The position numbers and the translations under genes are program-made. This document shows, piece by piece, positions 45,603-54,634 of a stretch of 64,000 nt of DNA (position 1 is its first letter; each line of letters starts with the position of its first letter). The stretch spans positions 62,001-126,000 of the forward strand of contig NZ_FCOE02000014.1 in NCBI RefSeq assembly GCF_001544915.2, written 5' to 3'. The notes beneath the pieces were generated by a model. That model was given only the letters and a program-made list of their open reading frames with translations. It was not told the origin of the DNA and did no database searches. Source of the stretch: Caballeronia pedi. GTDB lineage: Bacteria; Pseudomonadota; Gammaproteobacteria; Burkholderiales; Burkholderiaceae.

Positions 45603-45773
45603 TGCAGAGTGTAATCCATGGTTCACACCCTGTAAGCGGCAATTCGCAGGGCGCGCTTTGCTTTGGCGAGCTTTTCGGGGGTCTCTTAATGTTTTTCAGT
45701 TTAGGGAACACAACGCCCCTTCGTCTTCAAGGTTTGTCTTAAAATCCCCGCTTGGCCCATTAGCGTCCGCTTT

Positions 45774-46520
45774 ATGAACCCGACCTCGGAAGACCGCTGG
45801 TGCGACCTGCGCCCGGACCCGGACAGCGACACTCCGCTCTATCTTCAACTCGCCCGCAAGCTCGCCAACGCCATCCACGACAATCGCTGGAACGCCGGCG
45901 AAGCGCTGCCTTCCGAGCGCGTGCTGTCGGAAGCGCTCGGCGTCTCGCGGATCACGTCCCGGAAAGCGATCGCGCTGCTCGTCGAGCAAGGGCTGATTCG
46001 CCGCGAGCAAGGCGCGGGCAGCTTCATCACGCCGCGCTACGAAGACCCGCTCTCGCGTCTGTCGAGCTTTTCCGAGATGCTGCGGCGGCGCGGCTTCAAG
46101 CCCAGCTCCAAATGGCTCTCGCGCACCATCGAGCCCGCCAATCGCGATGAAGTCATCCAGCTCGGCCTCTCGCCCGCCGCCACCGTCACGCGCCTGAAAC
46201 GGCTGCGGCTCGCCGACGACATCGTGATGGCCGTCGAGAACTCCACCTTCCCCGCGTCGTGCATCCCCGATCCGCAGACCATCGGCGATTCGCTGTACAG
46301 CTATCTCGATGCGCGCGGGCTCTCCATCGTGCGCGCGCTGCAGCATTTCCGCGCGGTGAACGCGAGCCCGGAAATCGCGCAGCAAATGGGCATCGCGCCA
46401 CACGACGCGCTCCTGCTCATCACGCGCGTCGGCTACACGGCCGATCAGCGCGCGATCGAACTGACCGATACCTACTGCCGCAACGATTACTACGACTTCG
46501 TCGCCGAGCTGCGAAAGTGA
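45774..46520 (+). CDS. GntR/HutC family transcriptional regulator
   Basis: A 248-residue regulator. The N-terminal GntR winged helix (TPLYLQLARKLANAIHDNRWNAG, LPSERVLSEALGVSRITSRKAI) is followed by a UTRA ligand-binding domain from about residue 95. This subfamily includes NagR/DasR-type sugar regulators. It is 10 bp ahead of the MFS gene and may control it; that is inference. The effector is unknown. Confidence 0.93.
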   Translation: MNPTSEDRWCDLRPDPDSDTPLYLQLARKLANAIHDNRWNAGEALPSERVLSEALGVSRITSRKAIALLVEQGLIRREQGAGSFITPRYEDPLSRLSSFSEMLRRRGFKPSSKWLSRTIEPANRDEVIQLGLSPAATVTRLKRLRLADDIVMAVENSTFPASCIPDPQTIGDSLYSYLDARGLSIVRALQHFRAVNASPEIAQQMGIAPHDALLLITRVGYTADQRAIELTDTYCRNDYYDFVAELRK

Positions 46521-46530
46521 TCCCCGCCCA

Positions 46531-47964
46531 ATGACCGACACCGCCACAGCCCAGCCTTCCGACCGATCGCTCTCCATCATGCTGTGGCTCGTCGCCACGG
46601 GCTTCTTCATGCAGACGCTCGATTCGACGATCGTCAATACCGCGCTCCCCGCCATGGCCAGGAGCCTCGGCGAGGCGCCGCTGCGCATGCAGGGCGTCGT
46701 GATCGCCTACTCGCTCACGATGGCGATGATGATCCCCTTCTCCGGCTGGCTCGCCGACAAGCTCGGCACGAAACGCGTGTTCTTCAGCGCGATTCTCGTG
46801 TTCACGATCGGCTCGCTGTTGTGCGCGAAAGCGCAGTCGTTGCAGGCGCTGGTCGCGTATCGCGTGGTGCAGGGCGTGGGCGGCGCGATGCTGCTGCCGG
46901 TCGGACGCCTCGCCGTGCTGCGCGTGTTTCCGGCGGAACGGTATCTCTCGGCGCTCGCGTTCGTCGCGATTCCGGGACTGATCGGCCCGCTCATCGGTCC
47001 GACGCTCGGCGGCTGGCTCGTGCAGATCGCGTCGTGGCACTGGATCTTTCTCATCAACGTGCCGGTGGGCGTGATCGGCTGCATCGCGACGAATCTGTAC
47101 ATGCCTGACAGCCGCAATCCGGCGACCGCGCCCTTCGATCTCGCGGGCTATCTGCTGCTCGCCGTCGGCATGGTCGCGCTGACGATTTCGCTCGACGGCC
47201 TCGCCGATCTCGGTCTGCAGCACGCGATCGTGATCGTGCTGCTGGTGCTCTCGTTCGGCTGCTTCGTCGCCTACGGTCTGCACGCGACGCGCGCCGCCCA
47301 GCCGATCTTCTCGCTCGATCTCTTCAAGATCCACACCTTCAGCGTCGGGCTGCTCGGCAATCTGTTCGCGCGTATCGGCAGCGGCGCGATGCCGTATCTG
47401 ATTCCGCTGCTCCTGCAAGTGAGCCTCGGCTACACGGCGTTTCAGGCCGGCATGATGATGCTGCCCGTCGCCGCCGCCGGCATGGCGTCGAAGCGCCTCG
47501 TCACGCGTCTCATCGAAAAGCACGGCTACCGGCGCGTGCTGGTCGTGAACACCGTGCTCGTCGGACTGATGATGGCGAGCTTCGCGCTCGCGAGCGCGCA
47601 TCAGCCGCTGTGGTTGCGGCTCGTGCAACTGGCCGTGTTCGGCGCCGTCAATTCGATGCAGTTCACCGCGATGAACACGCTCACGCTGAAAGATCTCGGC
47701 ACCGGCGGCGCGAGCAGCGGCAACAGCCTTTTTTCGCTGGTCCAGATGCTGTCGATGAGCCTCGGCGTGACCGTCGCGGGCGCGATTCTCTCGACCTTCA
47801 CGGGACTGCTGCCGCAGGTGACGGAATCGAATTCGCTGCCCGCGTTCCACGCGACGTTCCTGTGCGTGGGCGTCATCACGGCAGCGACGGCGTGGATCTT
47901 CGGCCAGCTCGCGCCGGAAGTGCGCGCGGCGCGCAGGAAGCCGGATCCTTCGGAATCGAATTGA
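46531..47964 (+). CDS. MFS transporter, DHA2 (MdtD/EmrB) type
   Basis: A 477-residue transporter with 14-helix DHA2-type features: LDSTIVNTALPAMARSLG in helix 1, GWLADKLGTKRVFF loop, RVVQGVGGAMLLPVGR, and GLIGPLIGPTLGGWLV (motif C-like). Closest in feel to E. coli MdtD. It probably exports drugs or metabolites across the inner membrane. The start is at the ATG following the GntR gene by 10 bp, so the two are likely co-transcribed. Confidence 0.92.
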   Translation: MTDTATAQPSDRSLSIMLWLVATGFFMQTLDSTIVNTALPAMARSLGEAPLRMQGVVIAYSLTMAMMIPFSGWLADKLGTKRVFFSAILVFTIGSLLCAKAQSLQALVAYRVVQGVGGAMLLPVGRLAVLRVFPAERYLSALAFVAIPGLIGPLIGPTLGGWLVQIASWHWIFLINVPVGVIGCIATNLYMPDSRNPATAPFDLAGYLLLAVGMVALTISLDGLADLGLQHAIVIVLLVLSFGCFVAYGLHATRAAQPIFSLDLFKIHTFSVGLLGNLFARIGSGAMPYLIPLLLQVSLGYTAFQAGMMMLPVAAAGMASKRLVTRLIEKHGYRRVLVVNTVLVGLMMASFALASAHQPLWLRLVQLAVFGAVNSMQFTAMNTLTLKDLGTGGASSGNSLFSLVQMLSMSLGVTVAGAILSTFTGLLPQVTESNSLPAFHATFLCVGVITAATAWIFGQLAPEVRAARRKPDPSESN

Positions 47965-48200
47965 TGCGGACCGGAGCGTAATTCACGCACCGCGCCGGTG
48001 CTCGCGCGCACGGTTGCGCGGCGCGCGCTCCCGCGCGTGCGGCATGACTGGACGAATCCACACACGAATACGCGCGCCGGGCGCTCCGATTCCGCCGCCG
48101 AGCCGCTTGCATATTGAATTTGCACGCTTTTTGCTCGAACGGTCGGAAGCCGATCCGGTAAACTATCTCGATAAAGTCACTTGCCCTGCGCCTCGACACC

Positions 48201-49472
48201 ATGAGCATGGTTGATCTCGACCCTCCCCGCTTTCAGCCGCCCCGCCCCATCGCGGGCGATGACGGTTCGCGTCGCACCGTGCTGTACGGCGAATTCACCG
48301 TGTTCAGCGTGTTTCAGCCGGTGTTTTCCGTGTCGCACCGGCGCGCGATCGGCTATCACGCGTCCTTGCGCGCCCGCGACGACACGCATCGCCACGTGCC
48401 GTCGCACGAAGTTTTCACGCAAGCAGCGCGGCGCGGCGATCTGCTCGAACTCGGCCGGCTCGCCGAATCGCTGCATCTGGGCAACTTCAACGCGTTCGAC
48501 AGCCACGACGAATGGCTCTTTCTGAGCCTGCATCCCGCCGCGCTGATGGATACGAGCTACGGCGACGCGCTGCTCGCTTCGCTGAAGGACATCGGCCTGC
48601 CGCCGCAGCGTGTCGTGCTCGAAGTGCCCGAGCAGGCCGGCGGCGAGACGACGCGCTTCGCCGAGATCATCGATTCGATGCGCAAGTCCGGCTTTCTGAT
48701 CGCGCTGGACGGCTTCGGCGTGAAGCATTCGAACATCGATCGCGTGTGGCATCTGCGGCCCGATATCGTCACGCTCGATCGCTGCATCCTGCAACAGGCG
48801 ACCGAGCATTCGCATATCGAGCGCGTGCTGCCGCGTCTGGTGTCGCTGCTGCACGAGTCCGGCCAGCTGGTCCTGATGGGCGGCCTCGCGACCGAACGCG
48901 ACGCGCTGATCGCGCTGGAATGCAACGTCGACTTCGTGCAGGGCGCGTACTTCGCGCAGCCGAGCGTCGATGCGGTGCACAGCGAGGTCGCGACGGGCGT
49001 GATGGATGCGTTGTCGGCAGCCTCGCGCGAACGCGTCGCGGCGCGCGAGCGGGCGCAGGCCACGCGTCTCGAACCGTACGTGAGCGGGCTCGAACGGGCA
49101 TCGGTCAAGCTGATGGAAGGCGAGGCGCTCGTCGTCGCGACGAGCGAGCTGCTGCAACTCGCCGACACCGCGCGCTGCTTCCTGCTCGATCAGGCCGGCC
49201 GGCAGATCGGCGACAACGTCGTACCGGTGGTGCGGACGTCGCAGCGCGCGAAACGTTTCAGTCCGCTGCTGCATTCGGAAGGCGCGAGCTGGGAGCGCCG
49301 GCCGTATTTCATCGAGGCGCTGCGCTCGCCGGGGCGCGTGCATCTGACGGCGCCGTATCTCTCGATCAACGAGGCGCACCTTTGCGTGACGGCGTCGATC
49401 GCCGCGCAGACGCCTTTTGGCCTGCAGGTGCTGTGCGTCGATATCAACTGGGAAGGGGCGAAGCGGCGCTGA
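48201..49472 (+). CDS. Degenerate EAL-domain protein (probable inactive c-di-GMP binding/sensing protein)
   Basis: A 423-residue protein with an EAL-type barrel at residues 31-265 and a C-terminal sensory segment (about 290-420). Conserved shape is clear (FQPVFSVSHRRAIGYHASLR, VVLEVPEQ, IALDGFGVKHSNID, DFVQGAYFAQP), but active residues are changed: the EAL motif itself reads HAS, DDFG reads DGFG, and the KxD segment is TLD. Phosphodiesterase activity is therefore unlikely. It could bind c-di-GMP or act through protein contacts. No transmembrane segment is seen. Confidence 0.85.
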   Translation: MSMVDLDPPRFQPPRPIAGDDGSRRTVLYGEFTVFSVFQPVFSVSHRRAIGYHASLRARDDTHRHVPSHEVFTQAARRGDLLELGRLAESLHLGNFNAFDSHDEWLFLSLHPAALMDTSYGDALLASLKDIGLPPQRVVLEVPEQAGGETTRFAEIIDSMRKSGFLIALDGFGVKHSNIDRVWHLRPDIVTLDRCILQQATEHSHIERVLPRLVSLLHESGQLVLMGGLATERDALIALECNVDFVQGAYFAQPSVDAVHSEVATGVMDALSAASRERVAARERAQATRLEPYVSGLERASVKLMEGEALVVATSELLQLADTARCFLLDQAGRQIGDNVVPVVRTSQRAKRFSPLLHSEGASWERRPYFIEALRSPGRVHLTAPYLSINEAHLCVTASIAAQTPFGLQVLCVDINWEGAKRR

Positions 49473-49477
49473 CTTTT

Positions 49478-49630
49478 CTACGCGCCGTGGTTCGAATCCG
49501 GTCGCAAGAGATCGAATCCCGCGAGCGCGATCACGCCGGACAGCGCGATGAGCGCGGCCGAGTGACGGCCAAAGTAAAGTAGCGCGGCGGCTGACCAAGC
49601 CGCGAGGCAAAAGGCCAGGAAGCGTTTCAT
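49478..49630 (-). CDS. Small membrane protein, 50 aa
   Basis: A 50-residue frame, MKRFLAFCLAAWSAAALLY followed by a second hydrophobic stretch (AALIALSGVIALAGFDLL) and a short polar tail. Two helices in a short protein suggest an inner-membrane peptide. Its stop is 5 bp from the end of the EAL gene (convergent). Function is unknown; a purine-rich sequence upstream is weak. Confidence 0.5.
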   Translation of the reverse strand: MKRFLAFCLAAWSAAALLYFGRHSAALIALSGVIALAGFDLLRPDSNHGA

Positions 49631-49703
49631 GACGGTAATGCGGGGCGATTCAAAGCGCCATTTTAGATCGGGTTGCGAGGGCGCGCAGGAACGGCCAGGA
49701 CGC

Positions 49704-49731
49704 AAAAAAGCCCTCCGCAGAGGGCTTTTTT
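49704..49731. terminator. Bidirectional terminator after sodB
   Basis: Stem AAGCCCTC/GAGGGCTT with a CGCA loop, flanked by A6 and T6 runs. It ends the minus-strand sodB gene 22 bp past its stop. Confidence 0.9.
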
Positions 49732-49752
49732 ACTCGTGCGAACCGCCGGAAC

Positions 49753-50334
49753 TCACGCGCCGAAATTCTTCGCCGCGAAATCCCAGTTCACGATATTCCA
49801 GTAAGCCTCGATGAACTTCGGACGCGCATTGCGATAGTCGATGTAATACGCGTGCTCCCACACATCGATGGTCAGCAGCGCCTTCGAATCCGTCGTGAGC
49901 GGCGTGGCGGCGTTGCTCGTCGACACGATATCCACCGTGCCGTCGGTCTTCTTCACGAGCCAGGTCCAGCCCGAACCGAACGTGCCGGTTGCGACCTTGG
50001 CGAATTCTTCCTTGAACTTGTCGTAGGAACCGTACTTGGCGTTGATCGCGTCAGCCAGCGCGCCGGTGGGCGCACCGCCGCCCTTCGGCGACAGGCTGTT
50101 CCAGAAGAACGTGTGATTCCAGACTTGAGCCGAGTTGTTGAACACGCCACCCGAGGACTTCTTCACGATCTCTTCGAGCGACAGGTTCTCGAATTCGGTG
50201 CCGGGAATCAGTTTGTTCAGGTTCGTCACATAGGTCTGGTGGTGCTTGCCATAGTGATACTCAAGCGTTTCTTCCGACATGTGCGGAGCGAGCGCGTTCT
50301 TGTCGAACGGCAGCGGCGGGAGCGTATGTTCCAT
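49753..50334 (-). CDS. sodB: Superoxide dismutase (Fe)
   Basis: A 193-residue SOD that disproportionates superoxide in the cytoplasm. Metal ligands are visible: His27 in LEYHYGKHHQTYV, the His in NHTFFWNSL, and Asp/His in TIDVWEHAYYIDY. The segment AQVWNHTFFWNSLSPKGGG and GTFGSGWTWLV match the Fe-type. The ATG at 50334 is preceded by AAAGGAAG. It is monocistronic, with a promoter upstream and a terminator downstream. Confidence 0.97.
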   Translation of the reverse strand: MEHTLPPLPFDKNALAPHMSEETLEYHYGKHHQTYVTNLNKLIPGTEFENLSLEEIVKKSSGGVFNNSAQVWNHTFFWNSLSPKGGGAPTGALADAINAKYGSYDKFKEEFAKVATGTFGSGWTWLVKKTDGTVDIVSTSNAATPLTTDSKALLTIDVWEHAYYIDYRNARPKFIEAYWNIVNWDFAAKNFGA

Positions 50335-50397
50335 GATTCAGCTTCCTTTCTATGTGGTTTGTGGGGGATGGTGAGGCGTGAAGCAGTGGAGCAATGG

Positions 50398-50426
50398 ATT
50401 GTAGGCGAGTTGGGATAACCCAGCAA
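50398..50426 (-). promoter_or_regulatory. Promoter of sodB
   Basis: Minus strand TTGCTG (50426-50421), 17-base spacer, TACAAT (50403-50398), about 64 bp upstream of the sodB start. A Fur box was not recognised. Confidence 0.65.
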
Positions 50427-50544
50427 ACCGTGTGCCCTTTATGAGAAAGATTGCTTTCCATATGCTTCGCACGGCGTAAAAAGTGCTTTGGCGAGCTTCT
50501 TCGGACACGTCAAATGTACGCCGATTCGACGCGTCGCGCCGACT

Positions 50545-51912
50545 TCAGAATTCGTCTGACAGACGTGGCTGGACATCGGCGAGCAGGACATCGGCGGAGC
50601 CTTCCGCGAGATGAACGGTGAGCGCGCGCTTCGGCTTCAACGCATGCGGCGCACGCACCGCGCGGCCGGTTTGGGCGTCGATCAGCGCGGCATAACCGCG
50701 TTCCAGTGTGCGCTGCGGACTCAGCACCTGCAAGCGCGCCGCCAGCTCGGACACGCACGCTTTCTCCCGCTCCGCGCGACGCTCTTGCGCGCTACCGAGA
50801 CGCTGCGCGAGACGCAGCATATGCTCACGTTCGGCGGCCACGTCCGGGCGCTTGCGCTGCCAGCGATAGTGCACCAGCGCGAAGTGCGCGCGCGCATCGC
50901 GCACCGGCCGCGCGCCCGCCGCGGCGAGACGAACCGCCACTTGCCGAAGATGCGCACGCTGCCGCGCGAGCCGCTCGGCGGGACTCACGAGCCTGCGCGC
51001 GAGCCAGTCGAGTTGTTGCGCGCGTCGCTCCATCATGCGGCCGAAGCCGCGCGCGAGCGCGGCATGACGATGATCGAGCTCGCGCAACAGCAGCACGCGT
51101 TGCGGACTGACGAGTTCGGCGGCGGCGGTCGGCGTCGGCGCGCGCACGTCGGCGGCGAAATCCGCGATGGTGAAATCCGTTTCGTGTCCGACGCCGCTCA
51201 CCACCGGCAACGCACTCCCGGCGATCGCGCGCGCCAGCACTTCCTCGTTGAAGGCCCACAAGTCTTCGATCGATCCGCCGCCGCGGCACACGATCAGCAC
51301 GTCGACTTCACGCCGCGCGTTCGCGGCGTCGACCATCGCCGCGAGCTTCGCGCCGACGCCCGCGCCCTGCACCGGCGCCGGATACACGACCACCGGCACA
51401 TGCGGCGCGCGACGTGCGAGCGTCGTCAGCACGTCGCGCAGCGCGGCCGCCTGCAGCGACGTCACGATGCCGATACCGCGCGGATGCGTGGGCAATGCAC
51501 GCTTTCTCTCCGCGGCGAACAGCCCTTCGCTTTCGAGCTGCGCCTTCAGGCGCAGGAACGCTTCGTAAAGCCGGCCCTGTCCCGTGCGCCGCACCGCTTC
51601 GACGTTCAGTTGCAATTCGCCGCGCGGCTCGTACATCGTGACGAGTGCGCGCACCTCGATCTTGTCGCCTTCGCGCGGCGTGAACTCGGCGTATTGCGCG
51701 CGGCCGCGAAACATCACGCAGCGCATCTGCGCGTTCGCGTCCTTGATCGAAAAGTACCAATGGCCGCTCGCCGCGCGCGTGAAGTTCGACACTTCGCCCG
51801 ACACCCACACGAGCGGAAACGACCGTTCGAGCATCGAGTTGATCGCGCGATTGAGCACGGAAACGGGGATGACGGCGTCGCCGCTTTGCGACGGCAGGGA
51901 GTCGGGAGTCAT
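50545..51912 (-). CDS. xseA: Exodeoxyribonuclease VII large subunit
   Basis: A 455-residue subunit of ExoVII, which degrades single-stranded DNA. The N-terminal OB fold (PVSVLNRAINSMLERSFPLVWVSGEVSNF) is followed by the catalytic core: ALPTHPRGIGIVTSLQAAALRDV, VDVLIVCRGGGSIEDLWAFN, SGVGHETDFTIADFAADVRAPTPTAAAELV. A long helical arm runs to a final LERGYAAL motif. I start at the ATG at 51912; the frame continues to 52002 without similarity. No xseB is adjacent. Confidence 0.95.
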   Translation of the reverse strand: MTPDSLPSQSGDAVIPVSVLNRAINSMLERSFPLVWVSGEVSNFTRAASGHWYFSIKDANAQMRCVMFRGRAQYAEFTPREGDKIEVRALVTMYEPRGELQLNVEAVRRTGQGRLYEAFLRLKAQLESEGLFAAERKRALPTHPRGIGIVTSLQAAALRDVLTTLARRAPHVPVVVYPAPVQGAGVGAKLAAMVDAANARREVDVLIVCRGGGSIEDLWAFNEEVLARAIAGSALPVVSGVGHETDFTIADFAADVRAPTPTAAAELVSPQRVLLLRELDHRHAALARGFGRMMERRAQQLDWLARRLVSPAERLARQRAHLRQVAVRLAAAGARPVRDARAHFALVHYRWQRKRPDVAAEREHMLRLAQRLGSAQERRAEREKACVSELAARLQVLSPQRTLERGYAALIDAQTGRAVRAPHALKPKRALTVHLAEGSADVLLADVQPRLSDEF

Positions 51913-52342
51913 GGCTGAACAGGAAAAAAACTTGGCGCGGCGGCCGCTGAGCCGGTGGACGAACGTCGCTGGACGAGGTACGCAAGTGTAACAAGTGTCC
52001 ACACAGAAAGACTTACCGCCGTATCTGGCGCGACCTCGCCAGAGGCCCGTGAGTTCGTTCTATCCCATTGAATTCGCAGCGTTTTATTTTTGTGAACACT
52101 GTAAGCCCCGGAGCAACTCTTTCCTGACGCGCTTCGACGGTTCGCGGGCCGCAAGTTCTTCACAGAGTTATCCACAGGCGCGCTGGTCGTGTGGACAAGC
52201 TCCATCGCACGCGCCGGCGACTGGCGCGCACGGCGCGCGCGCGCTAGAGTGCCGGGTTCCAGCATCGCCGGACAGTCCGTCCAACGTCGACCGATACTCA
52301 AGGAGCTGCCGTTGCGCGTCACGCCGTATCCGAAGGCCGCCC
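51913..52342. other. 430-bp intergenic region, xseA / lpxK
   Basis: This divergent region contains DnaA-box-like sites: a perfect TTATCCACA at 52168-52176, an inverted one-mismatch copy (TTGTCCACA on the minus strand) at 52190-52198 and a two-mismatch copy near 51995-52003. Promoters for both genes must be here. No believable gene was found. Confidence 0.55.
52168..52198. promoter_or_regulatory. Pair of DnaA-box-like sites
   Basis: TTATCCACA on the plus strand and, 13 bp further, TTGTCCACA on the minus strand. They could be a DnaA regulatory site for lpxK or chance matches. Confidence 0.35.
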
Positions 52343-53359
52343 ATGTCTGATTTCAAGCCGCCGATCGAGAACTTCCTCGCCCGCGAATGGCGTCGCCGCG
52401 GTCCCGTCGCGTGGGCGCTGACGCCCTTCGCGTGCATCTTCGGCGCGATCGCCGCGACCCGCCGCGCCTTCTACGAGCTGGGCTGGTTCAAGCGCATCGA
52501 TGTCGGCGTGCCGGTGGTGGTCGTGGGCAACGTGACCGTCGGCGGAACGGGCAAGACGCCGACCGTCATCGCGCTCGTCGAAGCGTTGCGCGCGGCTGGC
52601 TTTCAGCCGGGCGTCGTCTCGCGCGGCTACGGCGCGAAAGTCGCGAAGCCCACTAGCGTCACGCCGACCTCGGCAGCCGCGCAGGTCGGCGACGAGCCGC
52701 TCCTGATCGCGCGCCGCACGCACGCGCCGGTGTTCGTCTGCCCGGATCGCGTCGCGGCGGCGAAAGCGTTGCTCGACGCGCATCCGAACGTCGATGTCCT
52801 CGTCTCCGACGACGGCCTGCAGCACTATCGCCTCGCGCGCGCGTTCGAGCTCGTCGTGTTCGATGCGCGTCTCGGCGGCAACGGCTTCCTGTTGCCAGCC
52901 GGACCATTGCGCGAACCGATGTCGCGCCGCCGGGACGCGACGCTCATCAACAGTCCGTACGACCGCACGCTGCCGCCGTGGCCGGACACCTTCGCGCTCG
53001 AACTCGAATCGGGCGATGCATGGCTGCTCGACGACCCGCACCAGCGCCGCCCGCTCGATCAGTTCGTCGGCGAAAAAGTGATCGCGGCGGCGGGCATCGG
53101 CTCGCCCGAGCGCTTCTTCGCGACGCTGCGCGCGGCGGGCATCGCGCCCGCGACGCGCGCATTTCCCGATCACTATTCGTATCGCGAGAATCCGTTCGCG
53201 GGCGTCGAAGCCGATGCGATCCTGATCACCGAAAAGGATGCAGTAAAATTCGGAGCCTGGCGCGATGCACGCATCTGGGTCGTTCCGGTGCAAGCCGTGC
53301 TGAGACCGCGCCTCATCGCTCTTGTTGTGGAGAAACTCCGTGGACGCACGTCTGCTTGA
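52343..53359 (+). CDS. lpxK: Tetraacyldisaccharide 4'-kinase
   Basis: A 338-residue inner-membrane kinase that phosphorylates the lipid A precursor at the 4' position. It has an N-terminal hydrophobic region (PVAWALTPFACIFGAIAATRR), the Walker A motif VGGTGKTP, GVVSRGYGAK and SDDGLQHYRLAR. The ATG at 52343 opens the family sequence; the frame extends upstream to 51995 without meaning. It is first in lpxK-Trm112-kdsB; the next gene starts inside its 3' end. Confidence 0.95.
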   Translation: MSDFKPPIENFLAREWRRRGPVAWALTPFACIFGAIAATRRAFYELGWFKRIDVGVPVVVVGNVTVGGTGKTPTVIALVEALRAAGFQPGVVSRGYGAKVAKPTSVTPTSAAAQVGDEPLLIARRTHAPVFVCPDRVAAAKALLDAHPNVDVLVSDDGLQHYRLARAFELVVFDARLGGNGFLLPAGPLREPMSRRRDATLINSPYDRTLPPWPDTFALELESGDAWLLDDPHQRRPLDQFVGEKVIAAAGIGSPERFFATLRAAGIAPATRAFPDHYSYRENPFAGVEADAILITEKDAVKFGAWRDARIWVVPVQAVLRPRLIALVVEKLRGRTSA

Positions 53360-53546
53360 AATCCTCGTTTGCCCGATCTGCAAAGGCCCGCTCAGTTACG
53401 ATCGCGCGGCGCAGGAACTCGTCTGCAGCGCCGACAAGCTCGCCTACCCGATCCGCGACGGCATTCCCGTGATGCTCGTCGACGAAGCGCGCCAGACTGT
53501 CGAGGGCACGCCCGTCGAGCCGATCAAACCGGCCGGCGACGCCTGA
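53340..53546 (+). CDS. Trm112-like small zinc-ribbon protein
   Basis: A 68-residue YcaR/Trm112-type protein. It starts at GTG (53340) as (M)DARLLEILVCPICKGPL, preceded by GGAGAAACTCC, and overlaps the lpxK 3' end by 20 bp. Only the first zinc-binding pair (CPIC) is intact in the classical form; one more Cys (LVCSADKLAYPIRDGIPVML) is visible. The role in bacteria is uncertain. It sits between lpxK and kdsB, as in many proteobacteria. Confidence 0.9.
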   Translation: MDARLLEILVCPICKGPLSYDRAAQELVCSADKLAYPIRDGIPVMLVDEARQTVEGTPVEPIKPAGDA

Positions 53547-53557
53547 GCGCGGCTGAC

Positions 53558-54349
53558 ATGTCCGTACCGTTCATCGCGGTCGTTCCCGCGCGCCTCGCTT
53601 CCACGCGCCTGCCGAACAAGCCGCTCGCCGATATCGGCGGCAAGCCTATGGTCGTGCGCGTCGCCGAGCGCGCGCGCGAATCCGGCGCGAGCCAGGTGCT
53701 CGTCGCGACCGATTCCGACCGCGTGGTCGAAGCCGCGCGCGATCACGGCATCGAAGTGATGCTGACGCGCTCGGATCATCCCACCGGCACCGACCGCCTC
53801 GCCGAAGTCGCTACGCGCCTGAACTGGGCCGACGACGCGATCGTCGTCAATGTGCAAGGCGACGAACCGCTCATCGATCCGCAACTCGTGCGGGATGTCG
53901 CCGATCACCTCGCGGCGCATCCCGAGTGCGCGATTGCCACGGCCGCGCATCCGATCCACGATCCGGCCGACGTCTTCAATCCGAACGTGGTGAAAGTCGT
54001 GCTCGATTCGAAAAGCGTCGCGCTCTACTTCTCGCGCGCGCCGATTCCCTGGTCGCGCGATCTCTGGCAGCCGCACTGGCCGGACATCGCCGCGCTCGGG
54101 CAATTGCCCGCCGTGCCGGAAAACGTGCTGCGTCACATCGGGCTCTATGCGTATCGCGCGAAGTTCCTGCGCGATTTTCCGACGCTCGCACAAGCGCCGA
54201 TCGAAGCCGCCGAAGCGCTGGAGCAACTGCGCGCGCTGTGGCACGGCGAACGCATCGCGGTGCGCGTGACGCACGATGCGCCGCCGCCCGGCGTCGATAC
54301 ACCCGCCGATCTCGAGCGCGTCCAGGCGCTCTTCCGCAAAGCGGACTGA
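53558..54349 (+). CDS. kdsB: CMP-3-deoxy-manno-octulosonate cytidylyltransferase
   Basis: A 263-residue enzyme activating Kdo with CTP for lipopolysaccharide inner core. It starts MSVPFIAVVPARLASTRLPNKPL (nucleotide-binding), continues ATDSDRVVEA, HPTGTDRLAEV, VNVQGDEPLI and YFSRAPIPW, and ends in GVDTPADLERV. It follows the Trm112-like gene by 11 bp in one transcript with lpxK. Length is normal. Confidence 0.96.
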   Translation: MSVPFIAVVPARLASTRLPNKPLADIGGKPMVVRVAERARESGASQVLVATDSDRVVEAARDHGIEVMLTRSDHPTGTDRLAEVATRLNWADDAIVVNVQGDEPLIDPQLVRDVADHLAAHPECAIATAAHPIHDPADVFNPNVVKVVLDSKSVALYFSRAPIPWSRDLWQPHWPDIAALGQLPAVPENVLRHIGLYAYRAKFLRDFPTLAQAPIEAAEALEQLRALWHGERIAVRVTHDAPPPGVDTPADLERVQALFRKAD

Positions 54350-54371
54350 AAGCCGCGGCGCAACCGGTGTA

Positions 54372-54401
54372 AACCCCGCCAGACGCCCAATCGGCGGGGT
54401 T
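54372..54401 (+). terminator. Stem-loop after kdsB
   Basis: A 9-bp stem AACCCCGCC/GGCGGGGTT with a 12-base loop, 22 bp after the kdsB stop. The tail is not T-rich (CGTGG), so it may be only a weak terminator. Confidence 0.45.
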
Positions 54402-54634
54402 CGTGGCGGTTTCTATGCGCGTTATTACGGTCGCGATCGTAAAGACACGTGGCATAATCAAGCGATTGCGCGAGCCTTCCGGTCAGCGCCGCTCAACGTT
54501 GCGCCGCTGTCCGCCGGTGCCCGCCGTCTCCTTTCGGCTGGGCGCCCTGTCGTCGACGCCGCACGAGCCACGCCACCGGATGTCAAATCAGCCTCGCGGC
54601 TGCAGCGGTTTATAGACGATTCGGAGAGATCACC

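Noticed and set aside
54350..54634. Possible small gene between kdsB and adk
   Set aside because: Open frames here are short and Arg-rich, and the stretch fits a terminator plus the adk promoter and leader.
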